From Drosophila pseudoobscura (taxonomy: Eukaryota > Arthropoda > Insecta > Diptera > Drosophilidae), in NCBI RefSeq assembly GCF_009870125.1, contig NC_046683.1:38765869-38829868 (forward strand): a DNA stretch of 64,000 bases, given 5' to 3'. Numbering within the stretch: the stretch's first letter is position 1; every line of letters starts with the position of its first letter. The translations under genes were made by a program, and so were the position numbers. This document shows, one piece after another, positions 11,501-20,394 of this stretch. A model generated the notes under the pieces. That model was not told the DNA's origin and did no database searches. It worked only from the letters and a program-made list of their open reading frames with translations.

Positions 11501-12747
11501 ATGGGGGACTGGGATTGGGATCTGGCGGTACTGGTGGCAGCAGCAGCGACCCGTCCTGCTCCTCCGCTTCGGCAAACAACTCGAGCGGAGTGCTGTACGT
11601 GCCCCTGAACGGAGTGACCACCACCCATGCGGCGTACAGCAGCAACCGAGGTGGCAGCCCCACCTGTCCGATGGGGTCCCACCTGGGCGGCCTGGGACCG
11701 GCAGGGAGTCACGGCCACAAGGGCATCTCGCTGATGTCGCTGTCCGGGGTACTGCCGATGCTCAATGGCTACACGCATCATGGAGTCAACATCTCGCCGC
11801 CCTCGCCCCTGTCTGCGGTCCCACCAGCGCCACTGGCGACTCCAAATCCGACGACCGCCATCAGCAGCAGTATCGGATCGGTATCTGGATCCTCTGGCTC
11901 CAGCTATTTTACCCACAATGACATCAATGATGCATCTGAGATCTCAAGAATACTGCAGACATGTCACAATGGGACCAGCGGCTCTTCCGGCTCCGGTTCG
12001 GGAGGAACAGGAGGAGTAGGCAGTGGTAGTGGCAGTGGCAGTGGCAGTACCCTCAATGGCAACGGCAGTCCCGAGCCCGATGTTGGAGACGATAGCGAAT
12101 CCCCGTTGTCCCTGGGGATTGGCAATAATTTTGATGCACTGAAGCGGCTGGCAGGTGGTGGCGCCGCCAGCAGTCCCCATTTGTACTGGGGCAGTGGACT
12201 TAATCATTTCATTAATAACAACAACAATAGCAGCAGCGGAGCAGCAGCTGCCACTGGGAACAGTAGCACCAACAATCACCGGAATCACAACAACAACAGC
12301 CCTATGAAAATGGAGATCAAGTCAAGTCCAAGCTGCAGCTCCTCGCCGACGCACAACAGCAACAGCAACAGCAACAGCAACGGAGAGGTAAGTGCCGCAG
12401 CGCTGCTCATATTGTCGGAGGAGCAGCGGGAGGCGGCGCGTAAGCACAACATTGACCTGCGGCTAAAGATCTTTCGGGATATACGGCGGCCGGGACGCGA
12501 CTACAGCCAGCTTCTGGACAACTTGGGACTGGTGAAGGGCGACCACGACATGAAGTCCGATTTCGTGGAGATGTGCATTGGGGAGTCGCGCCGGTTCCGG
12601 CGGCACCGCATGGTCGGCAGCATTCAGGAGTGGTGGGAACAGCGGCAGCAATCGCAGCCGGCCATCGATCAGCAGCTGCAGCAGGATCAGTCCCAGCCGC
12701 CCCAGCAGCAGCAACAACAAGAGGCAGCCGCCGCTACCAAGAGTTAA
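8584..12747 (+). CDS. IntS6: Integrator complex subunit 6
   Basis: Subunit of the Integrator complex, which acts in the nucleus on RNA polymerase II transcripts: snRNA 3'-end cleavage and attenuation of paused genes. INTS6 is known to connect Integrator to PP2A. The coding sequence is one uninterrupted 1387-codon exon. Residues 1-220 form a von Willebrand factor A domain beginning MTIILFLVDTSSSM, with the MIDAS motif DxSxS at residues 9-13. Residues to about 660 are well conserved and globular. A long Ser/Gly/Pro/Ala/Asn-rich region (about 660-1270) follows, including an SPMKMEIKSS patch. A conserved C-terminal INTS6/SAGE1-type domain (about 1279-1353, ending near WWEQR) and a poly-Gln tail close the protein. 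The low-complexity middle is the likely source of length differences between species. The start is supported by the family N-terminus and the context ACGCCATG. Confidence 0.95.
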   Translation: MTIILFLVDTSSSMCQKAYVNGVQKTYLDIAKGAVETFLKYRQRTQDCLGDRYMLLTFEEPPANVKAGWKENHATFMNELKNLQSHGLTSMGESLRNAFDLLNLNRMQSGIDTYGQGRCPFYLEPSVIIVITDGGRYSYRNGVHQEIILPLSNQIPGTKFTKEPFRWDQRLFSLVLRMPGNKIDERVEGKVPHDDSPIERMCEVTGGRSYRVRSHYVLNQCIESLVQKVQPGVVLQFEPLLPKDSASSSSSSGTNAAGGGGGSATQQSSSGSSSASSLEPTPDIVFQPIKKMIYVQKHMTQKTFPIGYWPLPEPYWPDSKAITLPPRDAHPKLKIMTPAVDEPQLVRSFPVDKYEIEGCPLTLQILNKREMNKCWQVIVTNGMHGFELPFGYLKASPTFSQVHLYVLAYNYPALLPLLHDLIHKYNMSPPNDLMYKFNAYVRSIPPYYCPFLRKALVNINVPYQLLQFLLPENVDNYLSPTIANQLKHIKNTAKQDQENLCMKVYKQLKQAKPPYRQVETAKLCTGTVLRRDLVRHPLLRDTFAKLHAEIEPVENYTIVVPQLTHQSSAKTYRNPFDIPRRDLVEEIARMRETFLRPTLLVAKDSGHCLPISEMGNYQEYLKNKDNPLREIEPTNVRQHMFGNPYKKDKHMVMVDEADLSDVAPMKSPNGNGPGGSPPGSSGSGSSGSSSSGSSSSGGPGGPGMGGGPGGMSGLMLGPHSGSGFGKKLDGTSRGRKRKAGPLPRAFEFRRVSTDSRSSCSSPRPSSASESAPSSPNPAAAIACDSSASPSAASTSSGSGSGLTGSGPSSVPGSGGRSSPNCFDEDSNSSFVSSSSSTDLSSDSGLSLSTSERLGGIGFDFSEEETNDQDTALNGHVHNFINGISDETNATDTEAPPGPGPRPGAPPPSNMLPAAAPAAPEPIVTATSVPVVGAAAAAPQATVTSTASGVVVASTVAASLVTPPPLPAVSSTSNGGLGLGSGGTGGSSSDPSCSSASANNSSGVLYVPLNGVTTTHAAYSSNRGGSPTCPMGSHLGGLGPAGSHGHKGISLMSLSGVLPMLNGYTHHGVNISPPSPLSAVPPAPLATPNPTTAISSSIGSVSGSSGSSYFTHNDINDASEISRILQTCHNGTSGSSGSGSGGTGGVGSGSGSGSGSTLNGNGSPEPDVGDDSESPLSLGIGNNFDALKRLAGGGAASSPHLYWGSGLNHFINNNNNSSSGAAAATGNSSTNNHRNHNNNSPMKMEIKSSPSCSSSPTHNSNSNSNSNGEVSAAALLILSEEQREAARKHNIDLRLKIFRDIRRPGRDYSQLLDNLGLVKGDHDMKSDFVEMCIGESRRFRRHRMVGSIQEWWEQRQQSQPAIDQQLQQDQSQPPQQQQQQEAAAATKS

Positions 12748-15013
12748 CGTTGGCTCTTTTGGAACTGCTGAGCCCAAGCGGTATTCGCCTGGGCTTGGGC
12801 GTGGTCGAGGGCGTGGCCATGGCCAAGGGCGAGGCCGTGGGGCGCCATCAGTCTGTGATGTCATCAAAAGCAACAACAACAAGAAAAACATAAACAAAAA
12901 CAACAAAAAAGAGAACCGTATGATAAAAATAGGAGAAAGAACAGTAAAAACCATAGACGTAAACGTTAACTTAACATTAGCAGTAATAAATAACGGTAAC
13001 AGTATAAGAGAGAGTATCAGAGAGGAGAGGTAAACGATCGGCATTGAATTCTCGTCAATTTCCATTTATGTAAATAATTGCCAGAGTCCCCTCCCCGCAC
13101 GTTGTAGGATTTTCATCCGGGGATATAGTGAACGCGGTTATACTGGAAATCTGAAACGCAAAACGTGTACACACGTTCATATTGGGCAATATCTCTATTT
13201 CGTAAGGACACTCTCTCGAGATCTTTCTGTGTAAGTCAGAATGAAGCGAAAGGCGAAAGCAAAGGCGACAGCGAGGTATATATTCTATAAGAAAATGTTG
13301 TAATTATATCGTAACGATGTAGCCTTAGCCGTAGCTTAATTACTGTACAACTCTTACAATGTTTTGCAGTGTTTTTTTTTTTATTATATAAATATTTACA
13401 TATATACACATACATATATATAATATAAAGTAATACCCTGAGCCCATTCGTACACATAAGGCCCCCAAAGCAATTAATATAAATAGACTTATATCTCGAT
13501 ATAGTGCGAATAAGACAGAGAGCGAGAGAGAGGGAGAGAAGTAAAACAACGTGTGTATAAGAGGGAGGAGAGAGGGTGCGTGAGTGTTGTAGGGAAAAGC
13601 TTTCGCTTCTTGAGCCAGAATTTGTAGCCAATTTTTTTGTTGGACCACACACCACAGCCTCCGTTCCGTGAATGCGTAAATGATTTGCTTTTTGTTTAAG
13701 CCCTTAACGCGAAGAATACTAAGCCGATGACATACCACACATACACACACACACACAAACTATATGCATATGTGTATATGTATGTGTATATCCATATATA
13801 TATATATAGAGTATATTGATTATTTCTATATTTATTGCCCAGAATAGAAAGATCAGATCGGTTCAGAGTGTTTCATTAACAATGTAAGCTAGTTAGTTGT
13901 ATTAACATGTACTTTTTGGCCTTAATTTTGATCCGATTCGATTCATTTTAAAAAAGATCTGTAATTTAATATTTTATTAAATATTATACAAATTTGTAAA
14001 TGTGTGTAGTCGACAACATAAATACACACACACACAATTATTTCAAAAACTAAACAAAAAAAAGATAGCAACAAAGTAATTTTTGTTGAAGAAAATACAC
14101 TTTTTGCACTATTTTTTTATGATAATCTATGATCGGATGCCGAAGAACATATAAAGTGGATGTAAAATGTGCAGATCCAAGAGCAGAAAATTAAACTAAA
14201 ACCACAATAAGCTAGGCGGCAGATAGCTCATCATCATTAATTGTTTAGAATTTCGAAAACTGCAGCAAAAGCAACAAAACACACACTCTAAACCAAACAA
14301 CCAACAGCAGGAACAACACGAAAACAAATAATATCAAAATGAATCAAAGAAAAATAAAAAGAGGAAGAGCATTAAATACAAACAAAAATTAAATCATACT
14401 ATGTCGGAAGCAAACTGTCGGTATATCAGGGCCCATTACCAGATGCAATTTATTTACTTTCTTTCACCTATTCCACAGCACATGCCCCCATGCCATGCCA
14501 TGCCATGTATGAATGAATGTCCCCTGTGCCCCTATTGTTTATATATTTCTATGCAAAATCGTAGAGTGGGAATCGCAATTTATTATAGTTCGTTTATCAA
14601 AAATCATTTCCATCGGATAATGATTGCAGGTGTCTGCAATGTTAGCTTTATGCTTCCTGCGATTTATTTTCCTTCCAGTCGACTTATGTTTAGTTGAGTT
14701 ATATATAATCAAATTGTCAAAAACCACTGATCGTATATGGGTATTCAGGAACTGAGAAATACGTTGCCAGTATTGCTATCCCTCTTTATCTCATGCTGAA
14801 ATGAATTAAGAGAATTAATGATTCAAAGTTGTGGACACCTGTCAGTTTATTCGAAATTATACTCTAAAATTGATGTTTAAAAAAATCTTAATTTAAAAAA
14901 AAATGTTTCTAAAAGCTTTAAGCACATGTTTCATGTGCGCTACAAAGGAAAGAGTGTTCTAGAGCAATTTTAGATAAGGCAACCTAAGAGCATTGCTGTT
15001 CTGCACTTCTTAT
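12748..15013 (+). other. IntS6 3' UTR and downstream intergenic DNA
   Basis: AT-rich sequence with CAACAA-rich and TATATA-rich tracts and no conserved coding potential. A canonical AATAAA lies at 14353-14358 and another near 12984; either could serve IntS6, so the transcript end is uncertain. I see no RNA gene. Confidence 0.5.
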
Positions 15014-15026
15014 TCGGTTCTTATAG
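15014..15026. repeat. Left target-site duplication of the LOA-clade element
   Basis: TCGGTTCTTATAG occurs here and again at 20395-20407. The 13-bp perfect match brackets the retrotransposon and fixes its ends. Confidence 0.92.
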
Positions 15027-15128
15027 GTTAGGTTAGGTTAACCCGGACGGCCCTCAGCGGGGCCGCGCATAGGCCAATATGGCCCTTAGTTATCCGGATG
15101 GGGGGGTGTATGAACCGTCGCGGGAGTG

Positions 15129-18100
15129 TTAACGTGGTTCTAAAAAGTCCCCGAGAATCGAGGTGTTTTTAGCATAGGCCAGCAGTTCCTGAGGCGTCCT
15201 TTTGGAGGCATCTTCCAGTGATGCCAACACTGGGGCGCCCAGGTATCTCCTCCTTGCCCTTGAGAGAGCCGGACAGTTGCAGATGAGATGTTCCAGGGTT
15301 TCGATAGCCCCAGGTTCCTCACATTTCCTGCAACTGTCTCTGTTGGTGATGCCTAGCTTTGCTGCATGTGCAGCAGCCAGACAGTGACCTGTTAGTATTC
15401 CCACCATCAGTCTGCAGTCCTTTCGTGGTAGGTGCAGTAGGTAGTGGCTAAGTTTCTCGTTGCGCTCCTTGCACATTATCTTCGAGGTTCTGCAGGTGGT
15501 GGTACTCCTCCACCTGCTATCAGTCTGTGCTCTAGCCTGCTTCTCTAGATCGCCTTGCAGCGTTCTGAGGGAGACAGGCACGTTCTCGGTTCTCCTATTC
15601 TCCAGCCCGACGCCTTCCTTAGCTAGTACGTCCGCCGCTTCGTTTCCTTCGATGCCCTGGTGGCTGGGAACCCAATAGATCCGCACTGTCTTTGTCGTGC
15701 TTAGGATGTCTAATGCCTCCCTGCTCGCCAAGACACTTCTGGAACTGACCACGGACGACTGCATGGATCTTATCGCCGCTTGGCTGTCGACGAATAGGTT
15801 GACCGCATCGTGTGTTCGTTCTGTGCGGAGAGCGACCTCCGCTGCTTTCCCGATGGCAAAAACTTCTGCCTGGAATATGCTGCATGGGTCGGGTAGCTTA
15901 TACGACAGCCTTATCACGGGGTCTGTGCAGTATAGGCCCGCTCCTACTCCTCCGTCCATCTTGGAGCCGTCTGTGTATATATTGAGGTGCTCAGTTTGGT
16001 CCCTTCCAATCTTCCAGTCTTCAGGTCCCAGAGATGTGGTTGTTTTGACGTCAAGGCAAGTTTGGGGGGTCATGTAGTCAGTTGATCTGGTCATTTCCCT
16101 GCCGATTGAACTATGCCCGTATCCTTGTGGCGATAGATTTCCTGATGCTATGAGGCGTTGTGCTGCCTTTCCCGCAATCAGGCGAGCTTGAATGTCCAGG
16201 GGGTCGATTCCGAGTATGGTTTCGAGTGCTTTTGTTGGGGTTGACCTCAGCGCCCCTGTAATACAGAGCAGAGCCTGTCGCTGAGTCTTCTCCATAAGCT
16301 TATGGTATGTCTTCTTTTCAGTAGCCTGCCACCACACTAAGGCTCCATACAGCAGAGTTGGTCGCACCACCGAGATGTAGATCCAGTGCATTAGAGCAGG
16401 TGACAGGCCCCATGTGCTGCTGAGCATCTTCTTGGATGCATAAAGCGCAATGGTAGCCTTCTTCACCCTTTCCACTACATTGGGCCTCCATGCCAGCTTG
16501 CTGTCCAGTACTGTGCCTAGGTATTTCACCTGTGATTTTGGGGTCAGCCTAGTTTGGTCAATTTTCGGGGGGGTCCATATCGGTACCTTGTACCTCTTGG
16601 TAAAGAGGATGAGGTCCGTCTTGTCCGCGTTGATACTGAGTCCTACCTCTTCCGCCCACTCACGTATCTCCCTGAGTGTACGTTCCATTAAGGAGCTGAG
16701 GGTCGATGGACATACACCCGTAATAAGTATGCTTATGTCATCTGCATAAGCCGTTATCTTTGGGGCCTTCCTTTCAAATCTCTTGATGAGGTCGTCGACC
16801 ACCAGATTCCACAGTAGTGGCGACAGGACTCCACCCTGAGGTGTGCCTCTGTGTGCCCCCTTTACCATGGAAGCAGTGCCCCACTCCGATTGCACCCGTC
16901 TGCAACTTAGGAGGTTTTTGATCCAGACGTTGATTGCAGGGTGTATGTTATTCGCTTCTAGGCGACTTGTTATTGCGGTTGTGGCCACGTTGTTGAATGC
17001 TCCTGAGATGTCCACAAATGCTCCCAAAGCATACTTTTTGTTGTGAAGGGCGCTCTCGATGGTGGCTACTAGCGAGTGTAGTGCCGTCTCCACTGATTTC
17101 CCTTTAGTGTAGGCGTGTTGGTTTGTTGACATCAGTCCCTCTACCTCATTCCTGATGTGCAAATCCAACAGCTTTTCTAGTGTTTTTAGTATAAAGGAGG
17201 TAAGGCTTATCGGTCTGTAGTCCTTGGGACTCACGTGGCTGCACTTTCCTGCCTTAGGGAGGAAGACAACTCTTGAGGTTCTCCATTGGATGGGGATATA
17301 GCCCGTACTTAGGCATGCTGAGTATATTGCGAGGAGCCATGGGGTGATAACCTCTTTGGTCAACTGCATCATGGCTGGGAATATCCCGTCCAGTCCTGGT
17401 GCTTTTATGCCCGCGAAGGAGTCTATGGCCCAGTGTATTCTCTTAGTGGTTAACAGACCTATTGGAGGGTGTTGTTCCTCGGTTGCTAGGTCCTGATGCT
17501 CCTTGGCGTCGGTGACCTCGGTGCATCCAGGGAAGTGCGCCTCCATTAGTGCTGTTAGGGCTTCTTTGCTGCCCTCTGTCCACTGTCCGTTGTCTAGTTT
17601 TAGTTGGCTCTGTACTGTGGGCTGCTTTGAAAGCAGCTTCCGAAGCCTGGCGGTTTCGGGCACTTTCTCGATGTTGGAGCAGAAGTTTCTCCACGAGTTC
17701 CTTTGTGCCTTACGTATTTCCTTCTTGTAGCTCCTAAGTAGGATTTTATATTCCTCATTGACAATCTCCTCGTTCGCTTGTTTGGCGATCTTGAAGAATT
17801 CCTTGAGGTTGTTCCTTTGGAGAGAGAGATCTCGGTTCCACCAGAGTGGCTTGGACCTCCTCTTCGTTCTCGAGGGTTTGCACGATGCATGGTAGGCGTT
17901 CAGTAGCTCGTTGGATAGGGTCTTTAGGGACTTCTCTATATCCTCCGCGGATTTCACTGAGCCCGGATTCGCGAGCTTCGAAGTAACTGTCTTTTTAAAC
18001 TTTGCCCAGTTTGTGTTCCGGGGGTTTCTATAGACTGTTGTCTTCGAAAGGTGTTTGAATTCGCACTTGAACTGAATGTACTTATGGTCTGAGAAGGATG

Positions 18101-18734
18101 GTCTATCGAGGACCCTCCAGCTAGATACCGTAGTACTGTTTCCCATTGCAAGTGTTAGGTCTAGCACGTTGGATGAGGTCGGACCTACGAAGGTGTGCTC
18201 CTCCCCAACGTTTGCTATATATAGATTAGTTGCTAGTATAAAGTCTAAGAGTGACTCACCTCTGTCATTGATGTCGGTGCTTCCCCACACATTATGGTGG
18301 GCGTTGGCGTCCGTTCCGATGACGAGTTGATAGTTTTTGGTGCCGGCTTCTGTCACCAGGCTCCTGAGTTCGTCGGGTGGTGCGGGTCTGTCGTGAGCCA
18401 TGTAGCAGGAAGCCACCAGAAGGCGCTTTTCCTCACTTTCCAGCATCACAACCGTCAGGTCATCCGTGCTGTAATGAGACATAAGGTAAGCATGGATTCC
18501 CTTTCGTACGAGTACGACGGTTCTGCTCCTGCTTACCGATGTTGAGTAGAACAGGTTATGATTTGAGGACTTTAGTCCGGCCACTGAATTGCCTGTCGCA
18601 ATCCAGGGCTCCTGGACTAGAGCTATGTCGGCGAGCCCTTGCTCCATGGCGATGAGGAGCTCCGCCGACGCTACCTTGCTTTTATGCAAGTTTAGCTGCA
18701 GCACACTCAGCATGGGTGGCTGGCTCACTTGCAT
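15129..18734 (-). CDS. ORF2 polyprotein: endonuclease, reverse transcriptase, RNase H
   Basis: A 1201-residue protein that carries out target-primed reverse transcription: it nicks chromosomal DNA and copies the element RNA. Residues 1-240 are an exonuclease-endonuclease-phosphatase domain (QLNLHKS near 15, QEPW at 41-44, TDANAHH at 141-147, SDH at 215-217). Residues about 430-720 are the reverse transcriptase, with the FVDISGAFN block, TPQGGVLSP and the catalytic YADD at 663-666. Residues about 915-1045 are an RNase H with TDGS (D922), E957, DSQAA (D983) and a final NEAAD (D1035). A C-terminal CCHC finger spans 1135-1154. All key residues are present. The ATG at 18734 lies 53 nt upstream of the end of ORF1, in another frame, so translation probably needs reinitiation or a similar mechanism. 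Confidence 0.95.
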   Translation of the reverse strand: MQVSQPPMLSVLQLNLHKSKVASAELLIAMEQGLADIALVQEPWIATGNSVAGLKSSNHNLFYSTSVSRSRTVVLVRKGIHAYLMSHYSTDDLTVVMLESEEKRLLVASCYMAHDRPAPPDELRSLVTEAGTKNYQLVIGTDANAHHNVWGSTDINDRGESLLDFILATNLYIANVGEEHTFVGPTSSNVLDLTLAMGNSTTVSSWRVLDRPSFSDHKYIQFKCEFKHLSKTTVYRNPRNTNWAKFKKTVTSKLANPGSVKSAEDIEKSLKTLSNELLNAYHASCKPSRTKRRSKPLWWNRDLSLQRNNLKEFFKIAKQANEEIVNEEYKILLRSYKKEIRKAQRNSWRNFCSNIEKVPETARLRKLLSKQPTVQSQLKLDNGQWTEGSKEALTALMEAHFPGCTEVTDAKEHQDLATEEQHPPIGLLTTKRIHWAIDSFAGIKAPGLDGIFPAMMQLTKEVITPWLLAIYSACLSTGYIPIQWRTSRVVFLPKAGKCSHVSPKDYRPISLTSFILKTLEKLLDLHIRNEVEGLMSTNQHAYTKGKSVETALHSLVATIESALHNKKYALGAFVDISGAFNNVATTAITSRLEANNIHPAINVWIKNLLSCRRVQSEWGTASMVKGAHRGTPQGGVLSPLLWNLVVDDLIKRFERKAPKITAYADDISILITGVCPSTLSSLMERTLREIREWAEEVGLSINADKTDLILFTKRYKVPIWTPPKIDQTRLTPKSQVKYLGTVLDSKLAWRPNVVERVKKATIALYASKKMLSSTWGLSPALMHWIYISVVRPTLLYGALVWWQATEKKTYHKLMEKTQRQALLCITGALRSTPTKALETILGIDPLDIQARLIAGKAAQRLIASGNLSPQGYGHSSIGREMTRSTDYMTPQTCLDVKTTTSLGPEDWKIGRDQTEHLNIYTDGSKMDGGVGAGLYCTDPVIRLSYKLPDPCSIFQAEVFAIGKAAEVALRTERTHDAVNLFVDSQAAIRSMQSSVVSSRSVLASREALDILSTTKTVRIYWVPSHQGIEGNEAADVLAKEGVGLENRRTENVPVSLRTLQGDLEKQARAQTDSRWRSTTTCRTSKIMCKERNEKLSHYLLHLPRKDCRLMVGILTGHCLAAAHAAKLGITNRDSCRKCEEPGAIETLEHLICNCPALSRARRRYLGAPVLASLEDASKRTPQELLAYAKNTSILGDFLEPR

Positions 18735-20124
18735 CCGACGGGTTGACTACTAACGTCAGGTCACCGTCTTCCTCGTCTTCGTCCTCAAGCGCGAGACCCT
18801 GGGCGGCCTCCACGATGGACTCGAGACCTAGGTCCTTTTCCACCTCGCCTGCCTGCAGGGTATGCGCGTCCTTGTCCTCAGGGTGGCGCTTTTTGAGGCG
18901 CAGGTAGACGCTACCCATGCCCCACGCCATCTTCCCGAACTTGGGGTATAGCAGATCCTCTGCTTCCTTGTTTATTTGGAGGATCACACACTGGCCCCCC
19001 TCGTTGGGTAGTGGGCTACCAATGTGTAGGATCCTCCAGTCTGCCGTTGGCACGTCCGCGTTTTGCCGCTGAAGGAGCTTCAGCGCTCGGTCCCCCTGGA
19101 TCGTGATGGGGAAGAGTACCTTCGCCTTAGGCTTGGACGGGATAAGCTCCCGGTCCACAACCTCCAGCTTGGCCCCCTCCCACATCGCCTCCAGTTGGCA
19201 GACCGTACGCGTCAGCCACCTTAGGGTTGGGTCATCATTGCACTTCAGGATCTTAACCCCATTTAGCCACCCAGCACCATCGAACGTGGGCATTGGGGCC
19301 GCGGGGTCTTCCTCCATCTGTGCAAAGAGTGCGTCGACAAGACGCGCGTGCACCAGCTTCCACTGTGCCGCTGACATCTTGCCGTTTTCCTCGCTGCGGT
19401 CAATGAGTGCCACGATCAGGTGTCGTTTGGTCACCTCGCTGACCTTCGCTTTCGGCTTCTTGGCCGCTTTCGGTGGAGGGGCTGCACTCCTGGGCCCGCG
19501 TTGCCGCTTGCTCGCTGGAGTGTCCTTAATGGCACTCTCAGTCGAGCGTTGCCTCTTGGTGGCCATCATCTCCTCCACCTTATTGGCATATTCGCCATTC
19601 GACGCCCTCATCTGTGGCATCTGGGCATAGTGTAGCCGACCCTCCTCTACTCTCTGCTCGGCCCAGGCTAGCTTGACCTTCTCCTCCTGGGAGATGTCTG
19701 CTTTGCCTTGCAGCCGGCTTTTTATGTTGAGGGCCGCTTTGTATTGCGCCTTGGCCTTCATCCCCTCCTTGGAACGCTTCGGCCCTTCCCTACGCAGGGA
19801 GCTGGTGCCTGGTTCCGGCGAGCGGAGAAGGCTCTCTTCGTCCGTCCTGCTTAGAGAGAGCACGCTCTCCAGATCCGTGTCTGTATCGACTACGGCATCT
19901 GTGCGGCTCAACTTGCAGGGCACGGAGTGAGTTGTTTTTGTTGTTGTTGTTGTGGCAGTAGCTTTACAACTGACCTGGCCTGCTCCCGCCAAGTCTGAGG
20001 TGTGACCGCTGGCGACACGCAGAGAGGACTGCTCCTCCCCGTGCCCGCCGGTGGTAGCAGTCACGCTTTCCACCGACGTTTGGGTTGACATCCCAACCCG
20101 TGCTTCATCCTTCTTCGCCTCCAT
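18682..20124 (-). CDS. ORF1 protein of the LOA-clade element (nucleic-acid-binding chaperone, inferred)
   Basis: A 480-residue protein starting at an ATG at 20124. The N-terminal half is charged and rich in Ser/Thr/Lys/Glu, with a poly-Thr tract and basic segments such as KRQRGPRSAAPPPKAAKKPK. The C-terminal half is a globular domain with a VPTADWRILHIG segment that is also present, as LPTADWKVAKV, in the decayed second LOA element at 29640-30488. I see no CCHC zinc knuckle, unlike many Jockey and I-clade ORF1 proteins. ORF1 proteins of this class bind the element RNA in a cytoplasmic particle; that role is inferred from position. Confidence 0.85.
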   Translation of the reverse strand: MEAKKDEARVGMSTQTSVESVTATTGGHGEEQSSLRVASGHTSDLAGAGQVSCKATATTTTTKTTHSVPCKLSRTDAVVDTDTDLESVLSLSRTDEESLLRSPEPGTSSLRREGPKRSKEGMKAKAQYKAALNIKSRLQGKADISQEEKVKLAWAEQRVEEGRLHYAQMPQMRASNGEYANKVEEMMATKRQRSTESAIKDTPASKRQRGPRSAAPPPKAAKKPKAKVSEVTKRHLIVALIDRSEENGKMSAAQWKLVHARLVDALFAQMEEDPAAPMPTFDGAGWLNGVKILKCNDDPTLRWLTRTVCQLEAMWEGAKLEVVDRELIPSKPKAKVLFPITIQGDRALKLLQRQNADVPTADWRILHIGSPLPNEGGQCVILQINKEAEDLLYPKFGKMAWGMGSVYLRLKKRHPEDKDAHTLQAGEVEKDLGLESIVEAAQGLALEDEDEEDGDLTLVVNPSDASEPATHAECAAAKLA

Positions 20125-20261
20125 ATTTGGCCCGAGGGTCCATACTGGTTAATATTTTTCGGGGGGACCACCCCCTAGCGTTTTAGGCCTGACCGCCAGG
20201 CACCTCTAGCCATGGCCCTGGTTCGGTTCCCCCGACTTTGAATCGGGAAGACGCCGGACCA

Positions 20262-20393
20262 TAGCCTTAGCTAGACACTGCATTACCCCGGACAGAGCAA
20301 GCGACAGTGCATTACCCTTGTCCGGGGTAATGCAGTGTCCATTGCCCAGCCGGCACCCTCGTGGAGGGTTCAGCTAGAGGATTTTCGCCAGCC
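20262..20393 (-). ncRNA. HDV-like self-cleaving ribozyme at the 5' end of the LOA-clade element
   Basis: Read on the minus strand from 20393, the sequence folds into the HDV-ribozyme double pseudoknot. P1 is GGCUGGC (20393-20387) with GCCGGCU (20354-20348), including the usual G1-U wobble. P2 is UAGCU (20376-20372) with GGCUA (20266-20262). P3 is ACCC/GGGU (20369-20366 with 20358-20355), closing L3 UCCACGA (20365-20359). The P1.1 bases CC in L3 face GG of the J1/4 strand GGGCAA (20347-20342). P4 is a 23-bp stem (20341-20319 with 20294-20272). J4/2 is GCUAA, with the presumed catalytic C at 20270. P1', J1/4 and the start of L3 match hepatitis delta sequence closely. Predicted cleavage is just 5' of 20393, one base from the target duplication. 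Such ribozymes are known to release the 5' ends of R2 and other non-LTR elements from longer transcripts. Confidence 0.87.
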
Positions 20394-20394
20394 A

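Larger units (their letters stand above)
15027..20394 (-). mobile_element. Full-length LOA/bilbo-clade non-LTR retrotransposon
   Basis: A 5.37-kb element on the minus strand with two intact ORFs, flanked by a perfect 13-bp target duplication. Reading 5' to 3' it has an HDV-like ribozyme (20393-20262), a remaining 5' UTR to 20125, ORF1 (20124-18682), ORF2 (18734-15129), a 102-bp 3' UTR and a tail of CCTAA-like units instead of poly(A). Assignment to the LOA/bilbo group rests on the combination of an apurinic-type endonuclease, reverse transcriptase and RNase H in ORF2 and on a two-ORF layout. Intact reading frames and an intact duplication indicate a recent insertion, possibly from an active copy. 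The exact family name is not assigned. Confidence 0.93.

Noticed and set aside
10737..11663. 308-codon minus-strand frame within IntS6
   Set aside because: It mirrors the GC-rich Ser/Gly/Pro low-complexity region of IntS6 and has no family likeness.
14401..14697. 98-codon plus-strand frame downstream of IntS6
   Set aside because: Its composition is that of AT-rich 3' UTR with a CATGC microsatellite, and no homology is recognised.
15202..19635. Many long plus-strand reading frames across the LOA element
   Set aside because: They are antisense to the intact ORF1 and ORF2, whose minus-strand frames carry all the conserved motifs.
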